Shown: positions 48,538 to 57,072 of the stretch, in pieces
Layout: each line of letters opens with the position of its first letter
Numbering within the stretch: the first letter of the stretch is position 1
Source: an uncultured Flavobacteriaceae bacterium
GTDB taxonomy: Bacteria > Bacteroidota > Bacteroidia > Flavobacteriales > Flavobacteriaceae
DNA length: 64,000 bases
Direction of reading: 5' to 3'
NCBI GenBank assembly: GCA_943789365.1
Contig: CALSTV010000001.1
Coordinates: 1,550,001-1,614,000 of the forward strand
Program-made: the position numbers and the translations under genes
Notes under the pieces: generated by a model
Seen by the model: the letters and a program-made list of their open reading frames with translations, nothing else
Databases searched by the model: none
Told to the model about the DNA's origin: nothing

Positions 48538-51102
48538 TTAATCTCTTTCGTTGATGATTTCTGTAAAAGGCAACTCATATTTTTGCCCGTATAGCAACTC
48601 GTATTCTTTTTCAAATTTTTCATAGGTTGATTTTGCCAAACTATGCTTTCCCATAATGTATTGAGCTTTACACTTAAACGCCATTGCTTCTTCATTTATT
48701 GAATCAAAATTAAAGACACAATCAGACAGCGTTATTATAAATTCTGGATCCGTTTTAATCTCAAAACTATCTGCAAAAGTAACCAAGGTATCAATCACAA
48801 CATCAGACACATCCGCTTTAAAACTATCCAACCATTCATAGGTTACATTTAACAGAAATGCTCCTTTGTTTGCTATTTCTATCAAATAATCTATTTTATC
48901 TTTAGAGAGGGCTTCTTTCTTAGAAGAGGTAATCTGAAGCAAATCATAATAATCACTTTTTGGTTTGTTTTCAGCATGGATAATTTTCCAATATCCCGTT
49001 TCTTTGCTCAATTTATAATCTCCTATTTCTGTTAAAATTCCACGAATTTTAGCAATATTTACCGCCCTATTATTTTGTGCACTTTTTGTCGACTTATCAT
49101 ACCATAAAGTAGCTACAATTTTTTCAGAAGAAACCCCTTTGTTATTTTTCAAAGTATGCAACCAAATCAATAAAAAAAGTTCTTTTAATAAAGGTGAAAA
49201 CTTATTGGTAATATCTTTCGACTCTTTATCAAACACCTGAAACCCTCCAAACAAAAGAAAATCATAAACCGACTGTGTAACTCTTGGCTTTGTCTCAAAG
49301 GATGGTTTTGTTGGGGTTGTTTCAAGTGACTCATCAACTGAAACAACTTTTTGTTCTTCGTTAATTTGAGACACAACAGATTTCTGTTTATTTTTTCTCT
49401 TTTTATAAATTATGTAAAATACAATCAAAATTAAAAAACTACTCAAAACCAAAACAATCTGTTTAATAGAATACGAAGTTTGAACAACTTCTTCCTGAGA
49501 TCGCTTATTGGGAGGGTAATTGATAGATCGTATGGAGAACTCGGTAGTAATAGAGTCCTTTAGAAAAGATGTGTAGCCTATAAATTTCCTTTCTGAGGGC
49601 AAATAAAATAACGTTTCATTGGATTTGGTATCTCTAAATTTAAAAGGAATTGAAGACCCCACTTTCTCTAGCATATTCGAATCTAAATCACCCTTTACTA
49701 ACTGAAGTTGCCCATTAAAAAGATGTTTATCAAACACCAATGCGTAATAGGATCTATTCTCTTTATCGATCCACATGTTACTTGCAACCGCCATTCCTTC
49801 GATTACCCGAGGAACATCAAATTTTTTAAAGAGTTTGTTTTCTTTTATAGAATATCCTATCAAATCATAATTACTTTTAGGGTTGATCATTTGATCACCA
49901 GTTAGGCTTCCATAGCCACCAAATAAATACAAGGTGTCATTCAATACTCCAATAGCAGACAAATATCTCGGTGTGTAAATAGAATCATTAGATTTAATTG
50001 AAGTCCAATGCGCTGTATTCAAATCGAGCTTCTGAATCTCATTAGTGTATTTGTGCTGCCCATACCCCCCAAACATATAAATTGAATTTTCTTCTTTTGA
50101 AAAGTACTTGTTATGATGTTGGTAATTCTTAAAGAGTGTATTTGGCACTATGGAATCTGTCCAAATCCCTGACTTAGGGTTTAGCGCTACAACACTTTTA
50201 TAATCAATAGAATAACAGTAAATTAGGCCATCGTTCGAATTATAAACAATCTTATCATCTAGCGTTAAATCATAATGATTCTTTTTAATAACAACTTCTT
50301 GAATTCTATTATTTTTCAGATTACAAATAAAAAGTTTTTCATTTGAAAGCAAATACAGTTTATTGTTTTCTTCATCAGCAGCCTCTAATAGCACCCCTTT
50401 GGCAGTTCGTAAAGCTACTTCTTTCCATGAACTATGAAGCGGGCTAATCCAGACAGGGTTATTTACTTTTGCCTGTTTATTTTGCACTACATCTCTTGCT
50501 ACATCTCCTTTGGTTTCATTAAGTGGAAAATGTAGAAAAAGCGCTTCATTGGTCCTGATTTTTATATTTCTAATAGACATTTTAGGTACGTCCATTGTAG
50601 TAAATTCATTGAATTCCACTCCCCCAAAAAACAACTTAAAAGCATCTGAACGTTGAAACTCAATATTCTCTATGTAAAAATTTTTAGAATCTATAGAAAG
50701 TATAATTCTTTTGGAAATCAAATCAACTTTAACAATTATATGAGACCAAAGCGACTTTGGCACTTGCGAATCAATTGGAATCACTGTGTTTCTTCCCCCA
50801 AAAACAACATTTAAATCTCTCGAATCACCATATTGGCTTAACAAATCAATATTATTGTTACTCTTATTCACCAGACGAAAAACATAACCAAAATACTGGC
50901 GCGATTTAATTTCAAAAGAAATTTCAAATTCATCTTGAAAAACAAGGTAACCATCCGGACTTAAATCCAACCCTGTTCTTTCATCCAATGTTTTATTCTG
51001 ACCATTAAACTGAAGTCCAAACTCCTGAGACATAACAGGAGAAACCAATAACATCAGTAAAACGAATAAAATAAAATATTCTTTCAAGAAATTTGGTTTC
51101 AT
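48538..51102 (-). CDS. Membrane-spanning LamG/Kelch sensor with C-terminal winged-helix DNA-binding domain
   Basis: An 854-residue predicted one-component regulator. Signal peptide (~1-25, VSPVMSQ); LamG/concanavalin-like domain (~28-220); Kelch propeller (~230-540) with repeats IYMFGGYGQH and LYLFGGYGSL; one membrane helix (~548-568, LVLSSFLILIVFYIIY) followed by basic KKRKNKQK; a linker; an OmpR/SARP-type winged helix (~615-700: FSPLLKELFLLIWLHTLKN, SSEKIVATLWYDKS, NRAVNIAKIRGILTEIG, TGYWKI); and a helical BTAD/TPR-like end. Sensor domains would face the periplasm and the DNA-binding domain the cytoplasm. PULs usually use HTCS, SusR or ECF sigma/anti-sigma, none of which is present here, so this is the likely regulator. 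It is divergent from the 921-residue propeller gene. Confidence 0.8.
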   Translation of the reverse strand: MKPNFLKEYFILFVLLMLLVSPVMSQEFGLQFNGQNKTLDERTGLDLSPDGYLVFQDEFEISFEIKSRQYFGYVFRLVNKSNNNIDLLSQYGDSRDLNVVFGGRNTVIPIDSQVPKSLWSHIIVKVDLISKRIILSIDSKNFYIENIEFQRSDAFKLFFGGVEFNEFTTMDVPKMSIRNIKIRTNEALFLHFPLNETKGDVARDVVQNKQAKVNNPVWISPLHSSWKEVALRTAKGVLLEAADEENNKLYLLSNEKLFICNLKNNRIQEVVIKKNHYDLTLDDKIVYNSNDGLIYCYSIDYKSVVALNPKSGIWTDSIVPNTLFKNYQHHNKYFSKEENSIYMFGGYGQHKYTNEIQKLDLNTAHWTSIKSNDSIYTPRYLSAIGVLNDTLYLFGGYGSLTGDQMINPKSNYDLIGYSIKENKLFKKFDVPRVIEGMAVASNMWIDKENRSYYALVFDKHLFNGQLQLVKGDLDSNMLEKVGSSIPFKFRDTKSNETLFYLPSERKFIGYTSFLKDSITTEFSIRSINYPPNKRSQEEVVQTSYSIKQIVLVLSSFLILIVFYIIYKKRKNKQKSVVSQINEEQKVVSVDESLETTPTKPSFETKPRVTQSVYDFLLFGGFQVFDKESKDITNKFSPLLKELFLLIWLHTLKNNKGVSSEKIVATLWYDKSTKSAQNNRAVNIAKIRGILTEIGDYKLSKETGYWKIIHAENKPKSDYYDLLQITSSKKEALSKDKIDYLIEIANKGAFLLNVTYEWLDSFKADVSDVVIDTLVTFADSFEIKTDPEFIITLSDCVFNFDSINEEAMAFKCKAQYIMGKHSLAKSTYEKFEKEYELLYGQKYELPFTEIINERD

Positions 51103-51289
51103 TGATTAAATTTTAATTAGAACCTTTAAACGAAGAACTACAAATATGCATTTAAATTTAGTATTTCTGAAATAAAAATCACTTTTTCACCAACAAAAAC
51201 AAACAAATTTTAATTTTAATCATTAATTAATCAATCATTAAGGCCCTAACAGTTTCTTTGCGATACAATCAACTAAAATTAGTAGAAAC

Positions 51290-54055
51290 ATGAAATTATT
51301 GTCAAAATTTAATCGCTGTATTACGCTAAGTTGCGTTGTCTTTTTAATTGTCGGACTCACAGGAAACTCACAAACTTTTGACATCGACTATAAACCTGCC
51401 ACAGAAATAGGGATGATTACTGCAGGGACAATAAAAGAGGCCAGTGGAATTGCAGCTTCAAATAAGACTCAAGATGCATTTTGGGTTCATAATGATTCTG
51501 GTGACGGACCCAATATATATCTTATTAATAAAGAAGGAAACCTGCTCACTCAGGGTGTGGTAACAAATGCGAGTTCACGTGACTGGGAAGACATCGCTTC
51601 TTTTGTTATGAACGGAACTTCATATTTATTAATAGGAAATGTTGGAGACAATCCTAAAAACAAGAGCAGCTATTTCTTATATATTATTGAGGAGCCTACC
51701 TATGACCCACAAAATACGAGTGCAAATAGTTACCCAATTATTAAAACCATCAGTTTTCAATATGAAAACGGTTCGCAAGATTGTGAATCAATTGCCGTAG
51801 ATGTCGCAAACGAACAAATCATTCTTGTCAGTAAATCAAGCAGTCAAGGAAAAAGATTTGTGTACGAAATACCACTATCCATAACGCCAGGAGACATTAG
51901 CACAACCGCTTCTTTAATTGGTCAAATTACCATTAACGGTACCACAGCAATGGATATTTCTAACGATGGCCAGCATGCCATTGTGCTAACTTATGATGAT
52001 GCTTATGAGTTTACAAGGTATCACGGATCTACTTGGAGCGATGCTTTCGCTACAACTCCAAGACAAATCACCATGCCCAAAAGAGGTGGAGGGGAAGCTA
52101 TTTGCTATGGAACCAATGCAACAGACCTTTACCTTGTTAGAGAAGGAAATAATTCTCCCGTGTGGTTTGTAGAAGGAGCACTAGAACAAGGAGCCGCTTT
52201 TTTTGTCGACATGATAGATAAAAAAGATATCCACAACAACAAAGTTTGGCTTCATATTGAAGGAATGGACAACCCAATAGTAATGACAGACACCGACATG
52301 GATTTAGTCTATGCCTGTAAAGTGAACCTGCCAATAAACACTACTTACAATTACTATTTTAGTTATCAAAATGGTCCTAACCAAGGAGCAAACACTATTA
52401 TTGAACAAAACAATGCTGGATGTTCTAACAATAACCTTCGTGAAATTACTTTAAGTAAACAAAATCAAATACTATCAAAAGTACTTTTTGAAAAATGTAC
52501 TGTAAGACCAAATTATGTTACTGTTCAAGTAGACATGTCAAAGATAGAGGCAAAAACGAGTGTTTGGATTGAAGTTTTAGAAGAGAATACCGCTTTTGAA
52601 ATGACTGAATCAGAACAAGACGGTTTTTATGAATATACAATTCCAGTAACAAAAGGAAGCACCTTAAATTATAGATTTTTCTACCTGTCCAATTCTAATC
52701 AAATAAATGAAACTATCCCTAATTTTTGCAATAACAATGGCTATAGATCCTTTACAACCAATGAAGCAATTATAACTATGCAACCTTTAGAGTTTGGCAG
52801 TTGTTATGAAGCTACACCCGAAGGAGCCCCTGTTACTGACTTAGAAAATGCACAAATCAGAGGATCTAACGACAATTATGAATGGATAAATGGGGCAAAC
52901 GGAAGTGGATCTCCAGACGGACAAACTGTAGATAAACTGTTCGATAATAATTGGAACTCTAGATATCTTGTACGTGCTGTAGATTCTTGGGTTGAAATAC
53001 TACTGCCCAAATTAACAACCGTAAATGCCTATACCATAACATCTGGATCTGATACCCCCACACGTGACCCTAGATCTTGGACATTTCAAGGTTTGAATCC
53101 AGACACCGAAACATGGGAAATAATACATACAGTAAACAACAATCCCAAGTGGCAAGAACGTAAACAACCCAAAAGTTGGTATTTCGAAAATCAAAATGAA
53201 TACAGTGGGTATCGATTGCACATCACAGAATTAAACGGAGACCCACAATCTTTAATGCAAATGGCTGAACTAGAAATTTATGGAACCGTGGGAGGAGATG
53301 CACCAATACCAGGTAATACAGGAGAATATTTAGATGATTGTGAAACAAAAACAGGATGGACACCTAATTCTATTACCCTTAACAATACAGACCAAAAACA
53401 GGGAGACTATTGTCTAGAATTCACAGGTTCAGAAAATGCAGAATTTAAAAAGAAATTCACAACTCCCTTCAACCCGAATGGTACCGAAATGGGCACCGTA
53501 CTAAAATTCTGGTACTACGTTTCTGATATTACCTTATTAGACACCAATAATCAAGTTGAAATAAGCAGTTCAGGAGTACCTGATATTGATGAATATAGCT
53601 GGAATCTTCACAATTTAAACAATGGATGGAACTACATTCAACTCAACACAAAGGATGCCGAAAAAAGAGGAGAACCACAATTGAATGCAATTAACTGGTT
53701 CAGATTATACCGAATAAAAACAGGTGTTGTAACAACTCGTATTGATGCCATACAACTCATTGGTGAAAACGAACTATCAACTGATAACTTAACGACTAGG
53801 AACCAAATTAATCTGTATCCAAACCCAGCAAGTGAAATCGTATATATTGACTTTACAGCAATGCAACCGAAAAAGACAAGCATAACTATACTGAATAGTA
53901 ATGGCCAAACTGCTATGACTATAAATCTTGAAAATCAACTTAAGAAAGGGGCTCAAAAAGTTGAAATCCCAATAGGACACTTAAATCCAGGGATATACAT
54001 AATCAAAATAAATTCCAATGATGGTATTAGTTGTAAAAAAATCATTGTACAATAG
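51290..54055 (+). CDS. T9SS-secreted beta-propeller / discoidin multidomain protein
   Basis: A 921-residue protein. Signal peptide ending GNSQ; a propeller-like domain (~30-320) with EASGIAASNKTQDAFWVHNDSG, DWEDIASF, NVGDNPKNK and DCESIAVD; two small beta-domains of ~80 residues (each with TVQVDMS or the like and an NYYFSY / NYRFFY core and paired Cys); an F5/8 type C discoidin domain (~515-660, DGQTVDKLFDNNWNSRYLV ... MAELEIYG); a jelly-roll carbohydrate-binding-like domain (~675-815); and a T9SS type A tail (LYPNPASEIVYIDF ... CKKIIVQ). Propellers with the DWED signature occur in exported Bacteroidota proteins of unknown activity. It lies at the upstream edge of the PUL and is divergent from its probable regulator. 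Confidence 0.82.
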   Translation: MKLLSKFNRCITLSCVVFLIVGLTGNSQTFDIDYKPATEIGMITAGTIKEASGIAASNKTQDAFWVHNDSGDGPNIYLINKEGNLLTQGVVTNASSRDWEDIASFVMNGTSYLLIGNVGDNPKNKSSYFLYIIEEPTYDPQNTSANSYPIIKTISFQYENGSQDCESIAVDVANEQIILVSKSSSQGKRFVYEIPLSITPGDISTTASLIGQITINGTTAMDISNDGQHAIVLTYDDAYEFTRYHGSTWSDAFATTPRQITMPKRGGGEAICYGTNATDLYLVREGNNSPVWFVEGALEQGAAFFVDMIDKKDIHNNKVWLHIEGMDNPIVMTDTDMDLVYACKVNLPINTTYNYYFSYQNGPNQGANTIIEQNNAGCSNNNLREITLSKQNQILSKVLFEKCTVRPNYVTVQVDMSKIEAKTSVWIEVLEENTAFEMTESEQDGFYEYTIPVTKGSTLNYRFFYLSNSNQINETIPNFCNNNGYRSFTTNEAIITMQPLEFGSCYEATPEGAPVTDLENAQIRGSNDNYEWINGANGSGSPDGQTVDKLFDNNWNSRYLVRAVDSWVEILLPKLTTVNAYTITSGSDTPTRDPRSWTFQGLNPDTETWEIIHTVNNNPKWQERKQPKSWYFENQNEYSGYRLHITELNGDPQSLMQMAELEIYGTVGGDAPIPGNTGEYLDDCETKTGWTPNSITLNNTDQKQGDYCLEFTGSENAEFKKKFTTPFNPNGTEMGTVLKFWYYVSDITLLDTNNQVEISSSGVPDIDEYSWNLHNLNNGWNYIQLNTKDAEKRGEPQLNAINWFRLYRIKTGVVTTRIDAIQLIGENELSTDNLTTRNQINLYPNPASEIVYIDFTAMQPKKTSITILNSNGQTAMTINLENQLKKGAQKVEIPIGHLNPGIYIIKINSNDGISCKKIIVQ

Positions 54056-54141
54056 TTACCTAAAAAAGACTATCTCTGGTAAATAAAATAAGGTTACGCA
54101 AAAATGTATGTCTTAAAAATAAGCACAGAACAGACCTTTGG

Positions 54142-54294
54142 ACTTGCCTCGACAAGCCTTGCCTAACGGCAGGCTTGCTCGGTACAGGCATCTACTTCTC
54201 ATTCCATAAACTTCTTTCAGAAGCCGAAGCTTTCTTCAATAGCCGAAGCCTTAGCGTAGGTTACAGGGTAGGCTTCTCGCCCAAGAGTATCCGC
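54142..54294. repeat. Divergent first copy of the 182-bp repeat
   Basis: Shares CCTCGACAAGCCTTGCC, the CATTCCATAAACTTC segment, AGAAGCCGAAGC and the end CGCCCAAGAGTATCCGC with the array units, but has other sequence between them (for example after CGAAGC and before GGCTTCTCG). Probably the ancestral edge of the array. Confidence 0.8.
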
Positions 54295-56479
54295 AAAAAA
54301 AAAGACTACACAGATTCGCTACACATAAAAACACAAATACATCTAGACACTTGGGCTCACCTCGACAAGCCTTGCCTAACGGCAGGCAAGATCGGCACAG
54401 GATTCTGCTTCTCATTCCATAAACTTCTTTCAGAAGCCGAAGCTTCAGCGTAGGCTTCTCGCCCAAGAGTATCCGCAAAAAAAAAGACTACACAGATTCG
54501 CTACACATAAAAACACAAATACATCTAGACACTTGGGCTCACCTCGACAAGCCTTGCCTAACGGCAGGCAAGATCGGCACAGGATTCTGCTTCTCATTCC
54601 ATAAACTTCTTTCAGAAGCCGAAGCTTCAGCGTAGGCTTCTCGCCCAAGAGTATCCGCAAAAAAAAAGACTACACAGATTCGCTACACATAAAAACACAA
54701 ATACATCTAGACACTTGGGCTCACCTCGACAAGCCTTGCCTAACGGCAGGCAAGATCGGCACAGGATTCTGCTTCTCATTCCATAAACTTCTTTCAGAAG
54801 CCGAAGCTTCAGCGTAGGCTTCTCGCCCAAGAGTATCCGCAAAAAAAAAGACTACACAGATTCGCTACACATAAAAACACAAATACATCTAGACACTTGG
54901 GCTCACCTCGACAAGCCTTGCCTAACGGCAGGCAAGATCGGCACAGGATTCTGCTTCTCATTCCATAAACTTCTTTCAGAAGCCGAAGCTTCAGCGTAGG
55001 CTTCTCGCCCAAGAGTATCCGCAAAAAAAAAGACTACACAGATTCGCTACACATAAAAACACAAATACATCTAGACACTTGGGCTCACCTCGACAAGCCT
55101 TGCCTAACGGCAGGCAAGATCGGCACAGGATTCTGCTTCTCATTCCATAAACTTCTTTCAGAAGCCGAAGCTTCAGCGTAGGCTTCTCGCCCAAGAGTAT
55201 CCGCAAAAAAAAAGACTACACAGATTCGCTACACATAAAAACACAAATACATCTAGACACTTGGGCTCACCTCGACAAGCCTTGCCTAACGGCAGGCAAG
55301 ATCGGCACAGGATTCTGCTTCTCATTCCATAAACTTCTTTCAGAAGCCGAAGCTTCAGCGTAGGCTTCTCGCCCAAGAGTATCCGCAAAAAAAAAGACTA
55401 CACAGATTCGCTACACATAAAAACACAAATACATCTAGACACTTGGGCTCACCTCGACAAGCCTTGCCTAACGGCAGGCAAGATCGGCACAGGATTCTGC
55501 TTCTCATTCCATAAACTTCTTTCAGAAGCCGAAGCTTCAGCGTAGGCTTCTCGCCCAAGAGTATCCGCAAAAAAAAAGACTACACAGATTCGCTACACAT
55601 AAAAACACAAATACATCTAGACACTTGGGCTCACCTCGACAAGCCTTGCCTAACGGCAGGCAAGATCGGCACAGGATTCTGCTTCTCATTCCATAAACTT
55701 CTTTCAGAAGCCGAAGCTTCAGCGTAGGCTTCTCGCCCAAGAGTATCCGCAAAAAAAAAGACTACACAGATTCGCTACACATAAAAACACAAATACATCT
55801 AGACACTTGGGCTCACCTCGACAAGCCTTGCCTAACGGCAGGCAAGATCGGCACAGGATTCTGCTTCTCATTCCATAAACTTCTTTCAGAAGCCGAAGCT
55901 TCAGCGTAGGCTTCTCGCCCAAGAGTATCCGCAAAAAAAAAAGACTACACAGATTCGCTACACATAAAAACACAAATACATCTAGACACTTGGGCTCACC
56001 TCGACAAGCCTTGCCTAACGGCAGGCAAGATCGGCACAGGATTCTGCTTCTCATTCCATAAACTTCTTTCAGAAGCCGAAGCTTCAGCGTAGGCTTCTCG
56101 CCCAAGAGTATCCGCAAAAAAAAAGACTACACAGATTCGCTACACATAAAAACACAAATACATCTAGACACTTGGGCTCACCTCGACAAGCCTTGCCTAA
56201 CGGCAGGCAAGATCGGCACAGGATTCTGCTTCTCATTCCATAAACTTCTTTCAGAAGCCGAAGCTTCAGCGTAGGCTTCTCGCCCAAGAGTATCCGCAAA
56301 AAAAAAGACTACACAGATTCGCTACACATAAAAACACAAATACATCTAGACACTTGGGCTCACCTCGACAAGCCTTGCCTAACGGCAGGCAAGATCGGCA
56401 CAGGATTCTGCTTCTCATTCCATAAACTTCTTTCAGAAGCCGAAGCTTCAGCGTAGGCTTCTCGCCCAAGAGTATCCGC
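54295..56479. repeat. Tandem array: 12 near-identical 182-bp units
   Basis: Units start at the A9 tract at 54295, 54477, 54659, 54841, 55023, 55205, 55387, 55569, 55751, 55933, 56116 and 56298; the tenth has A10 and is 183 bp. Each unit holds A9-GACTACAC, CTTGGGCTC, a hairpin CTTGCC-N8-GGCAAG, an inverted pair AGAAGCC...GGCTTCT, and a closing GCCCAAGAGTATCCGC. CTTGGGC and GCCCAAG form an outer inverted repeat. Because 182 is not divisible by three, the recurring ~71-codon minus-strand frames cannot join and are not regarded as genes. Confidence 0.95.
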
Positions 56480-56516
56480 AAAAAAAAAGACTACACTTGC
56501 GCGTAGTCTTTTTTTT
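56480..56516 (-). terminator. Terminator of the first tRNA-Asn
   Basis: On the minus strand A8-GACTAC, an 8-nt loop, then GTAGTC-T9. The distal arm is identical to the start of the 182-bp repeat unit. Confidence 0.85.
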
Positions 56517-56517
56517 G

Positions 56518-56591
56518 CTCCTCCTCTTGGGCTCGAACCAAGGACCCTCTGATTAACAGTCAGATGCTCTAACCAACTGAGCTAAGGAGGA
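56518..56591 (-). tRNA. tRNA-Asn (anticodon GTT)
   Basis: A 74-nt cloverleaf: acceptor TCCTCCT/AGGAGGA, D-arm with AGCTCAGTTGGTTAGAGC, anticodon arm TCTGA-CTGTTAA-TCAGA (anticodon at 56555-56557), T-arm CTTGG-TTCGAGC-CCAAG, discriminator G. CCA is not encoded. Identical to the copy at 60246-60319. Confidence 0.96.
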
Positions 56592-56626
56592 TGATTATCC
56601 AGCAATACATTTCTGTTTTGCGAGTG

Positions 56627-56634
56627 CAAATATA
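56627..56634 (-). promoter_or_regulatory. -7 promoter element of first tRNA-Asn (TATATTTG)
   Basis: TAnnTTTG match 36 bp upstream of the tRNA 5' end, within a stretch conserved at the second tRNA copy. Confidence 0.6.
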
Positions 56635-56691
56635 CGCAATATTTTAAGCTGCACAACAACAATCTATACAATTTTTCAAAAAACTGGAGTA

Positions 56692-56723
56692 TTTGGTGTT
56701 ATCATCTAATTTTGTTAAATTTG
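56692..56723 (+). promoter_or_regulatory. Promoter of the zinc-ribbon gene
   Basis: TTTG (56692-56695), a 20-bp spacer, then TAAATTTG (56716-56723). Both Bacteroidota elements are present with normal spacing, 58 bp before the ATG. Confidence 0.6.
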
Positions 56724-56781
56724 TAGCCGTAAATGTTCTTAACCAAAACATTTTTACCACAAGAATTAACCACTCTACTAT

Positions 56782-56958
56782 ATGAAAAAATGTCCTAAAT
56801 GTAGCTCAACGTACAGAGTGAGAGTCAAAAGATCTGGCTTTCTAAAATATGTGCCGTTTGCCAAAACGTACAGCTGTGAATCTTGCTATTCTAGGTATTT
56901 TACATTTTCCAATGTTAAATTTACTTTCCCTATTAAAGATTCAAAGCGTACACAATAA
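56782..56958 (+). CDS. Small zinc-ribbon-like protein (58 aa)
   Basis: A complete small ORF with two CxxC pairs: CPKC at residues 4-7 and CESC at 32-35, the layout of a zinc ribbon. The rest is basic and aromatic (YRVRVKRSGFLKYVPF, SRYFTF, KDSKRTQ). A good promoter precedes it. It lies alone between tRNA-Asn and the first sulfatase. No enzymatic role can be assigned. Binding nucleic acid or a ribosomal partner is a generic possibility. Confidence 0.75.
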   Translation: MKKCPKCSSTYRVRVKRSGFLKYVPFAKTYSCESCYSRYFTFSNVKFTFPIKDSKRTQ

Positions 56959-57072
56959 CGCTTGTAAATTATTCTGGTTCTCTAGCTTCAAAACCATTCA
57001 TCCTTTTTTTAAACCCATTCACCCCTAAAATTTCAATTTTTTTGAATTATTCTTGTAATTCAAATAACAATA

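Noticed and set aside
54295-56479. CRISPR array
   Set aside because: Units are contiguous and identical over all 182 bp with no variable spacers, and no cas genes are nearby.
54295-56479. Insertion sequence or transposon remnant
   Set aside because: No transposase frame, no target-site duplication and no terminal inverted repeat enclosing a gene.
54251-56481. Serial ~71-codon minus-strand ORFs in the 182-bp array
   Set aside because: They are copies of one frame repeated by the tandem unit; 182 bp shifts the frame each unit, there is no promoter or start context, and the codons overlap hairpins.
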